Source: Paenibacillus sp. Soil787 (GTDB lineage: Bacteria; Bacillota; Bacilli; Paenibacillales; NBRC-103111). Taken from it: a stretch of DNA of 47,805 nt. The notes beneath the pieces were generated by a model. That model was not told the DNA's origin. It was given only the letters and a program-made list of their open reading frames with translations, and searched no databases. Shown here in pieces: positions 18,264 to 27,800 of the stretch (its first letter is position 1; every line of letters starts with the position of its first letter). The stretch lies in NCBI RefSeq assembly GCF_001429545.1, contig NZ_LMSP01000001.1, forward strand, positions 106,968 through 154,772, in the 5' to 3' direction. Made by a program: the position numbers and the translations under genes.

Positions 18264-18292
18264 ATAACAATTACTGTAATCATAAATGTTAT
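18264..18292. promoter_or_regulatory. Candidate repressor operator upstream of the nitroreductase gene
   Basis: A perfect 11-bp palindrome ATTACTGTAAT (18270-18280) lies inside a wider inverted repeat, ATAACA ... TGTTAT. Position and shape suit a MarR or DUF24-type repressor site of the kind that controls nitroreductases, but the regulator is not in the window. Confidence 0.35.
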
Positions 18293-18368
18293 AGTTTGAG
18301 TTGTCAAGAGAGTCTTTCGCGATGTCGGAAAATGTTGGATAATGGAAGCAAGAAAGGGGATGTTCCTC

Positions 18369-18644
18369 TTGAAAATGACGCAAAAAGAGCTGAGTCACCT
18401 TATTTTTCTCTCAGAGGTCGTGTTAACCGGCAATAAGAAAAGCCTTATGGATGAGACGCTGCAATGTTTGCTTTATATTGTAAAATCAGTTGAAGAGGTT
18501 GAGCTGCCCGATACTGTGGTTGATCAAATTGAAAGTCTTACAGCTCTAATTGAATCGGATTTACGTAATGAGAATGAACGGATTCAGGAGATTCGTGGTC
18601 ATTTGGACTGGTCTCAAAAGGGAAGACGAAAACAGCAGGATTGA
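18369..18644 (+). CDS. Small unknown protein upstream of queD
   Basis: A short charged, helical protein of about 91 residues with no recognised domain. It contains leucine-rich helices (SHLIFLSEVVL and MDETLQCLLYIVKSVEEV) and a basic tail. The TTG at 18369 is chosen because AAAGGGGA lies 8 nt upstream; ATG at 18375 is also possible. It ends 71 nt before queD and may be co-transcribed, but a functional link to queuosine is not shown. Confidence 0.55.
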   Translation: MKMTQKELSHLIFLSEVVLTGNKKSLMDETLQCLLYIVKSVEEVELPDTVVDQIESLTALIESDLRNENERIQEIRGHLDWSQKGRRKQQD

Positions 18645-18715
18645 TTGTGGAAAACGGTCTCTTCGTGATAGAATGTAGAGTACTGTTTTTTTTTCATAAT
18701 TATGAGGTGATAGAT

Positions 18716-19189
18716 ATGAGCTATGATATCCCCAGAGACGTGCAAATGTTGGGGCGTGACATCCAAGAGAACCAATTAAAATATCATCACAAATCCGTTT
18801 TGATTTCCAAAGAGTTTACGTTTGACAGTGCGCATCATTTGCATTGTTATGAGGGAAAATGTAAAAATCTGCACGGACATACCTATAAACTGCAAGTTAT
18901 TATGCGCGGAAAAGTAGATAACCGGGGGATCGCTATAGATTTTGGTGATATTAAACGTATAGCCAAAGAACGTGTCGTTGACCGATTGGACCATAAATAT
19001 TTGAATGACGTACTGCCTGCTATGAATACAACCGCTGAAAATATGGTCGTCTGGATGTATGAGGAAATTCATCAAGCTTTGCTTGAGGAACAACTTTATC
19101 CAGCGATTATGCTGGAAGAAATCCGGCTGTGGGAAACGCCGACCAGCTATGCGGCCATCACACGCTCGATGATGGAGGAGGATGTGTAA
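18716..19189 (+). CDS. queD: 6-carboxy-5,6,7,8-tetrahydropterin synthase
   Basis: QueD makes 6-carboxytetrahydropterin from dihydroneopterin triphosphate, the first dedicated step towards preQ0 and queuosine in tRNA. The protein has 157 residues. The zinc-binding histidines are visible in FDSAHHL and LHGHTY, the catalytic cysteine in GKCKNLHGH, the catalytic histidine in VVDRLDHKYL, and the C-terminal family segment in WETPTSYA. The ATG at 18716 follows GAGGTGATAG. A longer in-frame extension to 18641 is rejected because it lacks a ribosome site and family similarity. It overlaps queE by one base in TAATG, so translation is probably coupled. Confidence 0.93.
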   Translation: MSYDIPRDVQMLGRDIQENQLKYHHKSVLISKEFTFDSAHHLHCYEGKCKNLHGHTYKLQVIMRGKVDNRGIAIDFGDIKRIAKERVVDRLDHKYLNDVLPAMNTTAENMVVWMYEEIHQALLEEQLYPAIMLEEIRLWETPTSYAAITRSMMEEDV

Positions 19190-19869
19190 TGCGAGATATC
19201 CGCATTCCGATGGTCGAGATCTTCGAGACGGTTGAAGGCGAAGGGACCCGTGCCGGGTTCCCGACGGTCTTCGTCCGTCTTTTTGGTTGCAACCTGCGCT
19301 GTACCTGGTGTGACACCAAGTACAGCTACCCGCCCGCGGAAGCGGAGAACGTCATGACCATTGCTGAAATTATCAGCAAGGTAGAGACGTACCGCTCCCG
19401 GCATATTTGCCTTACCGGCGGCGAGCCGCTCCTGTACGGCGAGAAGTCGCTCGTGTTAATCGACGCGCTCGCTGAGCTGGAGCAGGTCGATGACCTGCAT
19501 ATCGAGACGAACGGTGCGATCGATCTCGCCCTGTTCGTAGAGCGTGTCGCATCGCCGAAGGTGCGATACATCATGGACTTTAAGCTGCCCGACTCTGGTG
19601 AGATGGGGCAGATGATCATGAGCAATCTCGCCCTGCTGCGCGAGCAGGACGAGTTGAAGTTCGTCATCGGCAGCGAGCACGACTTCCGCACCGCGGTGGA
19701 AGTGATTGAGCAGCACCCGACGAAGGCACTGCCGATGTTCAGCCCGGTGTGGGAAACCATGCCGCCGCGTAAGCTCGTCGAGCTTATGCTTAACGCAGGA
19801 TTGTCCAAGGTGAAGCTGAACATGCAGCTGCATAAGATTATTTGGGATCCAGCGATGCGCGGCGTGTAA
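19189..19869 (+). CDS. queE: 7-carboxy-7-deazaguanine synthase (radical SAM)
   Basis: QueE rearranges 6-carboxytetrahydropterin to 7-carboxy-7-deazaguanine. The radical-SAM cysteines are in FGCNLRCTWCD (C-x3-C-x2-C), preceded by ETVEGEGTRAGFPTVFVR, which is typical of QueE. GGEPLL follows at about residue 83. At 226 residues the length is normal. The start overlaps the queD stop; GGAGGAGG lies just upstream. Sampled lines of the gene are 53-60% G+C against about 47% in queC, an abrupt shift that begins and ends close to the gene limits and may mark gene replacement from a relative with higher G+C. Confidence 0.93.
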   Translation: MRDIRIPMVEIFETVEGEGTRAGFPTVFVRLFGCNLRCTWCDTKYSYPPAEAENVMTIAEIISKVETYRSRHICLTGGEPLLYGEKSLVLIDALAELEQVDDLHIETNGAIDLALFVERVASPKVRYIMDFKLPDSGEMGQMIMSNLALLREQDELKFVIGSEHDFRTAVEVIEQHPTKALPMFSPVWETMPPRKLVELMLNAGLSKVKLNMQLHKIIWDPAMRGV

Positions 19870-19924
19870 AGCGCGTATCTACTTAATTATCCATTTTTCA
19901 TAGGAAGAAAAAGAGGTGTTTACT

Positions 19925-20650
19925 ATGAGCGCAAGCAACGAAAATAAGAAAAGAGCCGTCATCATTTTAAGTGGCGGATTAGATAGTACTACGTGTATGG
20001 GACTTGCCCAAGAAGCGGGATACGAGCTGTACCCGATTTCTTTTGACTATGGTCAGCGTCACAAGATCGAAATCGAGAATGCCAAGCAAGTCGCTGAGCA
20101 TTATGGTGTTCGTGCTCGTCATAAGATCATCAAGCTAGATTTCTTGCGTGATTTCGGCGGCAGCGCATTAACGGATGATAACATTGATGTTCCGAATGTG
20201 GTGGATGGATTGACGGAAGGTTCCGAGGAATCTGAAATTCCAGTGACTTATGTACCAGGACGCAATCTGCTATTCCTTTCCATTGCTACCTCATATGCAG
20301 AAGTAACGGGGTCAGAAGCGATTTATATCGGAGTGAATGCCCTCGATTACAGTGGATATCCGGATTGCCGACCGGAATTTATTCATAAAGTGGAAGAAGT
20401 GATTGCCCTTGCGACTAAGGTCGGTGTTGAAGGAAAAGGGATCACGATCGAAACACCTCTCATTGACTGGACCAAAGCACGAATTGTGCAAGAAGGCTTG
20501 AAGATCGGCGTTCCTTACGAGCTAACTACGTCTTGTTACAATGGAAAAGTGGAAGCTTGCGGTGTTTGCGACAGCTGCCGTTTGCGGTTGAAAGGTTTTG
20601 AAGAAGCGGGATCCAAAGATCCAATTCCGTATATATCTGAAGTCGTTTAG
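19925..20650 (+). CDS. queC: 7-cyano-7-deazaguanine (preQ0) synthase
   Basis: QueC converts 7-carboxy-7-deazaguanine to preQ0 using ATP and ammonia. The PP-loop SGGLDSTT is at about residues 18-25. The C-terminal zinc site is seen in TSCYNG and CGVCDSCRLR, and the segment VPGRNLLFLS is a family hallmark. The ATG at 19925 follows AAGAGGTG; the in-frame GTG at 19916 overlaps that ribosome site. The protein has 241 residues. With queD and queE it completes the route to preQ0; queF (preQ0 to preQ1) is not in the window. No preQ1 riboswitch was found upstream of queD. Confidence 0.95.
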   Translation: MSASNENKKRAVIILSGGLDSTTCMGLAQEAGYELYPISFDYGQRHKIEIENAKQVAEHYGVRARHKIIKLDFLRDFGGSALTDDNIDVPNVVDGLTEGSEESEIPVTYVPGRNLLFLSIATSYAEVTGSEAIYIGVNALDYSGYPDCRPEFIHKVEEVIALATKVGVEGKGITIETPLIDWTKARIVQEGLKIGVPYELTTSCYNGKVEACGVCDSCRLRLKGFEEAGSKDPIPYISEVV

Positions 20651-20683
20651 CATAAGTTTCCCGCAAGAAAGGCGGAGCGTTTC

Positions 20684-21361
20684 GTGACCAGAATCATGGT
20701 GGTGGATGATGACGCAGATATCAGAGAGCTGATTCGCGTTTATTTGGCCAGAGAAGGCTTAATGGTCGTACAGGCAAGCAATGGACAAGAAGCGCTCAGC
20801 ATGCTTGAAACAATACCGGCGGATTTAGTCGTATTGGATGTCATGATGCCTTTGATGGACGGTTGGGAACTTTGTCGCGAATTAAGGGCGCAGTATGAGG
20901 ACTTACCCCTCCTTATGGTGACAGCCAAAAGCGAGTCAGTCCACAAGGTGAAAGGTTTTCAGCTTGGTACTGATGACTATCTTGTGAAGCCTTTTGACCC
21001 CGTGGAGTTGGTGATGCGTGTGAAAGCTTTACTTAAACGCTATCGGATCAACGCCTCTCAGACGATCACACTCGGTAATATGATTATCGATCGTACAGCA
21101 TTTGAAGTCCGTCTGCAGGATCAACGCTTGGCGCTTCCTTTAAAAGAGTTCGAGCTCCTCTATAAGCTTGCTAGTTATCCTGCACAAATCTTCACCCGTA
21201 CGCAGCTAATTGAGCAGATATGGGGAATAGATTATGAAGGGGATGACCGAACGGTTGATGTGCATATTAAACGATTGCGCGAGCGGTTCGAACCACTGAC
21301 GGAAGAGTTTCGCATTACGACCATTCGTGGACTTGGGTACAGGCTCGAGGTGAATGCATGA
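20684..21361 (+). CDS. OmpR/PhoB-family response regulator
   Basis: DNA-binding response regulator of 225 residues. The receiver domain starts MVVDDDADIREL, the phospho-acceptor aspartate is about D52 in VVLDVMMPLMDGW, the conserved lysine is in DDYLVKPFDP, and the C-terminal winged helix contains DDRTVDVHIKRLRER. The GTG at 20684 follows AAAGGCGGA. It lies 33 nt after queC with no terminator between them, so it could share the que transcript. Its stop overlaps the histidine kinase start (ATGA), which indicates a coupled pair. The signal is unknown. Confidence 0.92.
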   Translation: MTRIMVVDDDADIRELIRVYLAREGLMVVQASNGQEALSMLETIPADLVVLDVMMPLMDGWELCRELRAQYEDLPLLMVTAKSESVHKVKGFQLGTDDYLVKPFDPVELVMRVKALLKRYRINASQTITLGNMIIDRTAFEVRLQDQRLALPLKEFELLYKLASYPAQIFTRTQLIEQIWGIDYEGDDRTVDVHIKRLRERFEPLTEEFRITTIRGLGYRLEVNA

Positions 21362-22758
21362 TTAAGATAAAGTCGCTTTATCTGCGCGTTGTGCTGACAT
21401 TTCTAGCCATTGTTGTGGTTAGTGTGTCCGTCGCCTTTCCGCTGGCAACGGTCTTTTTCAGAAATCTGATTACCACGGAATTTCAAGCAGATATGCTCGC
21501 AATAGGCCGGCAACTAGTCACATTGAGTGAAGACATTCAGCCGAAGAATCTTGATTCTTTTGTGGCAGGAAGCAACCGATTAAATGATAACTACATCTTG
21601 ACTTTATTTTACGAAAACGGTGAGCCTGCAACGCCGATCTCTTTAGACAAAAAAGGGATTCCTCTTATTAAAGCATCGGAAGTGGACTATGTTCTACATG
21701 GCAGCATTTATAAAAGCCTAGATTATGGGATGCCCAAAGATCCATTCAATCGGATTAAGGTAGGTCTGCCTCTCCAAGTAGAAGGCAAAACTTTTGCCCT
21801 TTTCATCCATCCTAACTTCTCCGAGGTAGCTCGTCATCAAGTGCAGACAGCCGTTATTACTGTTCTTCTCATCGTACTTATTGTCGGTAGCTTGCTCATT
21901 CTCATCGCGTCTCGCTATCTAGTAAATCCATTAAAGAAGTTGACGCTAGCTACTGAACGGTTGGCTCGAGGGAATTTCAATGTGCATGTTTCTGTGAAGC
22001 AAAAAGATGAACTAGGGCAGCTAGCTCAAAGTTTTAATCATATGGCCGGCGAATTGAAACAGCTGGAACAGATGCGGCAGGACTTTGTTTCGAACGTTTC
22101 CCATGAAATCCAGTCTCCTCTTACGTCGATCCGGGGCTTTTCCAAGGCACTAAGAGGTTCAGAAATTGGCGAGGCGGAGCGCGGACGTTACTTGGAAATC
22201 ATTGAACGTGAGAGTGAGCGGTTATCTCGTCTCAGTGAAAATTTATTGAAGCTGGCCTCTCTGGAATCGGAGCATCATCCTTTTCAACCCACCACATACG
22301 ATCTAGATGAGCAATTACGCAGAATTGTTGTATTCTATGAGCCGCAGTGGTCCAGTAAGCAATTGGAGCTTGACTTGGAGCTTCCTAGAGTGAAAGTTAC
22401 CGCCGATGCAGACCAATTAAGTCAGGTATGGATGAATCTTCTTGGGAACGCAATCAAGTTCACACCTGTAAGAGGGACTATACACATACAGTTGGAGCCT
22501 CTCCATGACCGGATTCGCATTCGCATTCAAGATAGTGGGATGGGAATCGCTGCCTCTGATCAAGAACGGATATTTGAACGATTTTATAAGGTGGATGCGT
22601 CCAGACATCGCGAGACAGACGGAAGCGGTTTGGGACTTGCGATTGTACGGAAAATTGTTGAACTTCACCATGGTACTATTGAACTGCAGAGTGAGATCGA
22701 TATAGGAACGTTATTTATCGTTACGATACCGATTCTGATATATCCAATTAAAAAATAA
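21358..22758 (+). CDS. HAMP-domain sensor histidine kinase
   Basis: Membrane sensor kinase of 466 residues, partner of the response regulator just upstream. TM1 spans about residues 6-30, an extracellular loop runs to about 160, and TM2 about 162-186, followed by HAMP (about 187-240). The HisKA box is VSHEIQSPLTS, with the phosphorylated His at residue 249. The ATPase domain shows the N box (NLLGNAIKF), G1 (DSGMGIA) and G2 (GSGLGLAI) boxes. The extracellular domain of about 130 residues has no obvious ligand fold. A terminator follows immediately. Confidence 0.92.
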   Translation: MIKIKSLYLRVVLTFLAIVVVSVSVAFPLATVFFRNLITTEFQADMLAIGRQLVTLSEDIQPKNLDSFVAGSNRLNDNYILTLFYENGEPATPISLDKKGIPLIKASEVDYVLHGSIYKSLDYGMPKDPFNRIKVGLPLQVEGKTFALFIHPNFSEVARHQVQTAVITVLLIVLIVGSLLILIASRYLVNPLKKLTLATERLARGNFNVHVSVKQKDELGQLAQSFNHMAGELKQLEQMRQDFVSNVSHEIQSPLTSIRGFSKALRGSEIGEAERGRYLEIIERESERLSRLSENLLKLASLESEHHPFQPTTYDLDEQLRRIVVFYEPQWSSKQLELDLELPRVKVTADADQLSQVWMNLLGNAIKFTPVRGTIHIQLEPLHDRIRIRIQDSGMGIAASDQERIFERFYKVDASRHRETDGSGLGLAIVRKIVELHHGTIELQSEIDIGTLFIVTIPILIYPIKK

Positions 22759-22760
22759 GA

Positions 22761-22789
22761 GGACAGCATACTTTTATGCTGTCCTTTTC
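22761..22789 (+). terminator. Terminator after the histidine kinase
   Basis: A perfect 10-bp stem GGACAGCATA/TATGCTGTCC with a 4-nt loop and T run, directly after the stop codon. Confidence 0.9.
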
Positions 22790-22845
22790 CTATTTAAGCA
22801 TGTAACCCTGCCAAGCTGTAACCCATATAGTAGTTTAAATGCAAA

Positions 22846-23880
22846 TCATTTTTTTTGTAAAAAGTGAGCATATTCTAATGGGCGTTTATAGACGCTATCG
22901 CGCTTGTCTATCTCATCATACAGTTCTTTTTGTGGCTTTCCGTTCACTTCAATGATCCAAAGAAATCCGGCACTATCCAGCACAAGATCAACACTAAGTT
23001 CACCTAAATGGCAGTGGGTACCCATTTCTATGATTTCCGCGGCTCTTAAGCTTATGTCGTAAATCGAGCGAATGATGGCATTAACTTTATCAGGAGGATA
23101 CAATTGTTTAAGTGCTTTTTCGGATAGACAAACCTTCTCGCACATGCTGGTGTTAAAGCAACCTTTATGAGCTAATCGACTGATAACGTTCGTGGCAGAC
23201 CATTGACCTCGCTTATTTTTTTGTGCGAGTACTCGGATATCGAAAACTTGTTCGTTCAGTGATTGAATATCGACACCTTTTTGGATGATGTAAGGAGTGG
23301 AGCCCACAAGCTTATCCATATTTACTTGGAATTGTTGAGAGTCTTCTACAATGATTTTAGGTAAAAAATGATGCTCTCCAATGTGAATCTCCTTCGAATC
23401 CTTCACTTCTACTCGATAAACACTTTTCCCTTTATTTCCGTAACAAGGTTTAACGTATAGGACCTTATGAGCATCTAGTAAGCGCAAAACATTTTCCTTG
23501 TCGTATAGGATAGTTTCCGGTAAATATTGTGCGAGCCATTGGCTTAAATGAATATGAATCTCGTGTTTATTAAATTGGTTGATATGATTGAAGCATTTGT
23601 TACTGCCGATTATAGTACCTAAGCGTTCAATGATTTGAGGATTAAGACGGTAACAACGGTTGTAAACAACATCAGGGAAAGGAAATTTTCTTAGAAGCCA
23701 TTTTCGGTTTGTTTGATGTATGCCAGTAATGCTATTCCGTTTCCAATCAATATCAGCCGGGGTAAAACAGAATAATTTCATATTGGTCTTATTGCAATTC
23801 AGATATTTTTGCAGGGCATACTTTCTTTCATGCTGGTTAGCAACCATGATACCGACTAAACCGCTTCCTTTGTCCATCAT
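22846..23880 (-). CDS. YheC/YheD-type ATP-grasp protein, spore coat-associated
   Basis: A 344-residue protein like the Bacillus YheC/YheD family, which belongs to the ATP-grasp fold and is associated with the endospore coat. Visible ATP-grasp parts are the lysine strand YVKPCYGNKGKSVYR (about residues 147-160), the segment FDIRVLAQ and the metal-binding end WIIEVNGKP. An N-terminal domain, VGIMVANQHERKYALQ, matches the family. The substrate is unknown. AAGGAGG precedes two adjacent ATG codons; the first (23880) is close to the ribosome site and the second (23877) has better spacing. It is divergent from a collagen-like gene that is also probably a spore-surface gene. Confidence 0.82.
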   Translation of the reverse strand: MMDKGSGLVGIMVANQHERKYALQKYLNCNKTNMKLFCFTPADIDWKRNSITGIHQTNRKWLLRKFPFPDVVYNRCYRLNPQIIERLGTIIGSNKCFNHINQFNKHEIHIHLSQWLAQYLPETILYDKENVLRLLDAHKVLYVKPCYGNKGKSVYRVEVKDSKEIHIGEHHFLPKIIVEDSQQFQVNMDKLVGSTPYIIQKGVDIQSLNEQVFDIRVLAQKNKRGQWSATNVISRLAHKGCFNTSMCEKVCLSEKALKQLYPPDKVNAIIRSIYDISLRAAEIIEMGTHCHLGELSVDLVLDSAGFLWIIEVNGKPQKELYDEIDKRDSVYKRPLEYAHFLQKK

Positions 23881-23911
23881 TTTCCTCCTTAATCCTGTAA
23901 AGAAAGTCCTA

Positions 23912-23940
23912 TACAGAATATGTTAGGAAATTGGAAGTGT
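23912..23940 (-). promoter_or_regulatory. Weak candidate sporulation (sigma-K-like) promoter
   Basis: On the minus strand, AC is followed after 16 nt by CATATTCT, which fits the loose mother-cell sigma-K pattern AC-N16-CATANNNT, about 30 nt before the YheC-like gene. The motif is short and chance matches are common; the spore-coat role of the gene is the main support. Confidence 0.25.
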
Positions 23941-24077
23941 ATGGACAAGAATACACTCATACAGAAAATGTGCGTACTTGCTATTTGAAAAAAACCGACT
24001 TTTAGGGCTAATTAGCCCAGCCAAAACGCTATTAGGTGAATATCTTGATTTTGAAATCAAATAAGGAGTGATTGTAT

Positions 24078-24635
24078 ATGGGTAGAATACCTGGTCCTCC
24101 AGGACCTCCAGGACCACAAGGACCACAAGGACCACAAGGACCACAAGGACCGCAAGGACCGCAAGGACCGCAAGGGCCAGCTGGCGGGATATCTTCATTT
24201 GCTTTCCTTTGCAGCACAGAAGAACAAAACGTTGCTGCTGCATTAGTCCCCGGCGGGCAAGGTGAAGCCGTTACTTTCAATAATTCTCTTATCACTGGTA
24301 CGGCTATTTCATTCACAGCTACGCAAACGATCAACATCCTTCAGTCTGGCACCTATCTTATAACTTGGGAAGTGTTCCCTACACCAGGAAATAGTGCGTT
24401 TGGCTTGTTTTTTGACCCTGCTGGCCCTGCTCCAGCTTCCTTGGTACTTTGCAGCAACTATGGTACAAACGCAGGAAATCAGCCTTACCAAGGTCAGGTC
24501 GTTACTCAATTAACGGCAGGTGGTACGTTAACATTGAATCGGATTGATAATATGGGTAATTTGATATTGCAAAATGCTATTGGTGGAGGCACACCTGTAG
24601 TAAGCGCATCCATTGTAATTGAAAAGTTAGCATAA
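24078..24635 (+). CDS. Collagen-like protein with BclA-type C-terminal domain
   Basis: A 185-residue protein with an N-terminal run of ten Gly-X-Y triplets (two GPP, seven GPQ, one GPA) and a beta-rich C-terminal domain of about 150 residues. That domain resembles the TNF-like trimerising head of BclA-type exosporium proteins, with segments such as [10 protein letters not shown] and [10 protein letters not shown]. Such proteins form trimeric filaments on the spore surface. The collagen part is very short, so copy number may be variable. The ATG at 24078 follows AAGGAG at normal spacing. There is no signal peptide, as expected for a spore protein made in the mother cell. It is divergent from the YheC-like gene and followed by a strong terminator. 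Confidence 0.82.
   Translation: MGRIPGPPGPPGPQGPQGPQGPQGPQGPQGPQGPAGGISSFAFLCSTEEQNVAAALVPGGQGEAVTFNNSLITGTAISFTATQTINILQSGTYLITWEVFPTPGNSAFGLFFDPAGPAPASLVLCSNYGTNAGNQPYQGQVVTQLTAGGTLTLNRIDNMGNLILQNAIGGGTPVVSASIVIEKLA
24093..24182 (+). repeat. 9-bp tandem repeat encoding Gly-Pro-Gln/Pro
   Basis: Ten consecutive 9-bp units, seven of them GGACCACAA or GGACCGCAA, encode the collagen-like stalk. The first four GPQ units and the last three are identical within each group, pointing to recent duplication. Confidence 0.88.
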
Positions 24636-24696
24636 CTGACTAATCTGGTATGGCACCTCTTGTATGACGTCGATTCAATCAAAACCTGCTATAGAT

Positions 24697-24753
24697 AGGT
24701 CACCAATAGATCCCCGTGTTTTCCACGGAGACGATTGGTGACCTTCTTTTTTT
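24697..24753 (+). terminator. Strong terminator after the collagen-like gene
   Basis: AGGTCACCAAT (24697-24707) pairs perfectly with ATTGGTGACCT (24734-24744). An inner CCGTG/CACGG hairpin and a T-rich tail complete it. Confidence 0.9.
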
Positions 24754-24847
24754 ATTTGTTCATATTGGGTTCATATTGAACCTGTATGGTTAGCGTATAA
24801 ACATTTGATGAGAATAAGTTTACGCTTGTCATGAGGGGAGTACAGGA

Positions 24848-27800
24848 ATGAATCGATTAACACAGTTTTCCATGAAAAATGTCTCTGCTGTATTTATTAT
24901 GATTTTCATCTTGTTAGGGAGCGGTTTATATGCATCCAATAAGCTGAAAGTAGAGAACTTACCTGACGTTTCGTTCCCAGTTGTTGTCGTCAGCACGACC
25001 TATACGGGGGCGCCGAAGGATGTCATGGATGAAATAACGGCACCTATTGAGAAAAAACTGGCGAATTTAGCCGATCTGGATAATATGAGCTCAACGTCGA
25101 GCGATAATCTGTCGACTATTATTATTCAGTTTAAGCAAAATGTGGATACGGACAAGAAGAAGCAGGATGTGATGTCCTTACTTCAAGAAGTGAAGCTTCC
25201 GGCTGCCGCAAGCGCACCTAAGGCATCGACGTTCGGCGCTGCATCCTTCGCTTCAAATTATTTGGTAGCTTATGCTAAGAATGGGATAAGTCAAACCGAA
25301 CTGGATAAATGGTATAAGGATACCATTAAGCCGAGTCTAGAGGGCCTTGCGGGAATAGATCATATGGATGTTGTTGGTAACCGCGATACTTCACTTGACA
25401 TCGAATTAGACGCAGATGCGTTAGCTGTGTATGGACTTACCCCCGCACAGGTGAGCGCTTCTATTAATTCAGCGATTACCAAGAGTCCTATTGGCAGCGT
25501 GGAAATTAACGGAAATAACAAGATGGCTCGTGTAACGGGAGATCTGAAAAGTATAACTGATCTACAAAGTGTTGAAATCACTTCGCCCAAAGGCGATATC
25601 ATTCGATTGGATCAAGTCGCCAAAGTAAAGGCGATTTCAGAGTCCAATTTCATTGGGCGATTGGACGGCAATCCGGCAATTGGCTTGATTTTGTATAAAA
25701 GCAGCAGCGCTAACGCAGTTGAGTTCTCAGGAGCTTTGAGCAAGCTGATTACCGATTGGAAGACAACGATGCCGAACGTTACGTTCGTAAATACGTATGA
25801 TAGTGCGGACCAAATTAAGGCATCCATTAATGGCTTGCTTCGCGAGGGTGTCATTGGCGCCGTCCTGGCTTCGTTAATGATTCTCCTATTTTTACGTAAT
25901 GTACGTATGACGATAATTGTACTTGTTTCAATTCCATTATCGATTCTAATAACTTTACTGCTGATGTGGCAGTTAGGTCTCACACTGAACACGATGACGC
26001 TGGGCGGTATATTTATTGCTGTCGGCCGCGTGGTCGACGATTCAATTGTTGTTATTGAAAATATATATTCCTCCTTGGAAAAAGCGCAAGAACGTAATGA
26101 GTCGGTAATTAAACTTGCAACGAAGCAAGTTTCGATGGCGATAACGTCTTCTACGTTAGCGACAGTAGGGGTTTTCGCTCCAATGGGTATGGTGAGCGGT
26201 ATCGTAGGCGGATTCTTCCGACCTTTCGCGATTACGCTTGCTTGCGCACTCTTATCCTCACTTCTTGTTGCTTTAACGGTCATTCCTATGTTGGCTAAGC
26301 TATTAGTGCTTCGCAGCAAAATTAAAGCGCATGACGAGACCAAACAGACACGCGTGATAACTTTCTATGAATCTGTACTAGGATGGTCTTTGAAACACCG
26401 AATCAAATCTTTATTAATTACCGGTTTCATCTTCATTTTAACAATCGGGGCGACAATTCCAGCCTTGTCGGTTGCTTTTTTACCGAATTCCAAACCGTCG
26501 CAAACGATGTATTTTCAAATCAAAATGCCATATGAAACTTCCTTTGGAGCTAATGATACAAAAAGTAAAGAAATCGAAAAAGCGCTGATGGAAACGAAAG
26601 ATAGCAACGGTCAGCCCTTGTTCAAATTTGTCGAAGCCTTGGTCGGATTCGCGAGCAATAGGGTGGGTAATGCTGATCGGATACCATACGCTTCGCAAAT
26701 TTATGTAGAAGTGAACGATCAGGTAGATCCAGCTAAAGTAAAGGACCAAGTGAAAACGTATATCTTGTCTGAGCTTCCGCTAGGCTCTACGGTTGAGCCC
26801 AAGGAGCTTGGTGGCGGAGGTGGAGGCATCTCCAGTACGGATTTCTCCTATTCTCTGAAAGGCGAGGATCAGGATCAATTAATCAAAGCAGCGGCACTCG
26901 TTAAGGAGAAGATGAGTACCTTCCCGGAGCTTAGTGAGATCGCGGACAACTTGAGTGATGCCAAGACCGAGATCCAGATTACCGTAGATCAGCAGAAAGC
27001 CAGAGCGTATGGCTTGAGTGCAGGGACGGTTCGAGATACGGCGCGTGGGTGGATCCAGAAGCAGAATTTGGGGGATTTGAAATTCGATAATATCACCTAT
27101 ACCACGACCGTATCTTTGAATAAATCGGATAAAGATTCGTTAGAAAAGCTTGGTGATATTCCATTTATAACAACGAACGGCTCCACCATTTATTTGAAGG
27201 AAATTGCCAAAATTAATGAGATTCAATCAGCCAATTCACTCGCCAGAGAATCGCAAAAGCAACTGGTGAAGGTAACAGCCAAGATCGACTCTGAAAATAA
27301 AAATGGTGTGAGTATGAAAGTTTCACTCGCTTTGAAACAAGTAGAACTTCCAGATGGTGTATCTACTGAGGTTAAAGGGGTATCTGCCGATATTAATGAT
27401 AGCTTCTCGCAATTATTCCTGGCTATGGGCGTAGCGATAGCGATGGTTTACTTGATTATGGTACTTGCCTTCGGAAATGCAGGTGCACCGTTTGCCATTC
27501 TGTTCTCTTTGCCACTCGCCGCGATCGGCGGTTTATTAGGTCTTGTGATTACAAGAGAATCATTGAATATTACATCTATGATTGGTTTTATGATGTTAAT
27601 CGGTATCGTTGTAACGAATGCGATTGTATTGATCGACCGTACTCAGCAGCTGCGGGAAGAAGGCTATACAGTGAGGCATGCTCTTATTGAAGCAGGGAAG
27701 GTTCGCCTTCGTCCGATTATTATGACAGCAGGCGCGACAATTGTAGCGTTGCTGCCGCTGGCTATGGGACTTTCCGCAGAAGGCGGTTTAATTGGAAAAG

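Noticed and set aside
18641..18715. Extended N-terminus of queD
   Set aside because: No ribosome site, a hydrophobic F-rich extension absent from the family, and GAGGTGATAG sits correctly before the ATG at 18716.
24032..24337. Minus-strand frame with GPC/GPG triplets opposite the collagen-like gene
   Set aside because: A mirror of the 9-bp repeats. The plus-strand frame has a ribosome site, a BclA-like head and a terminator.
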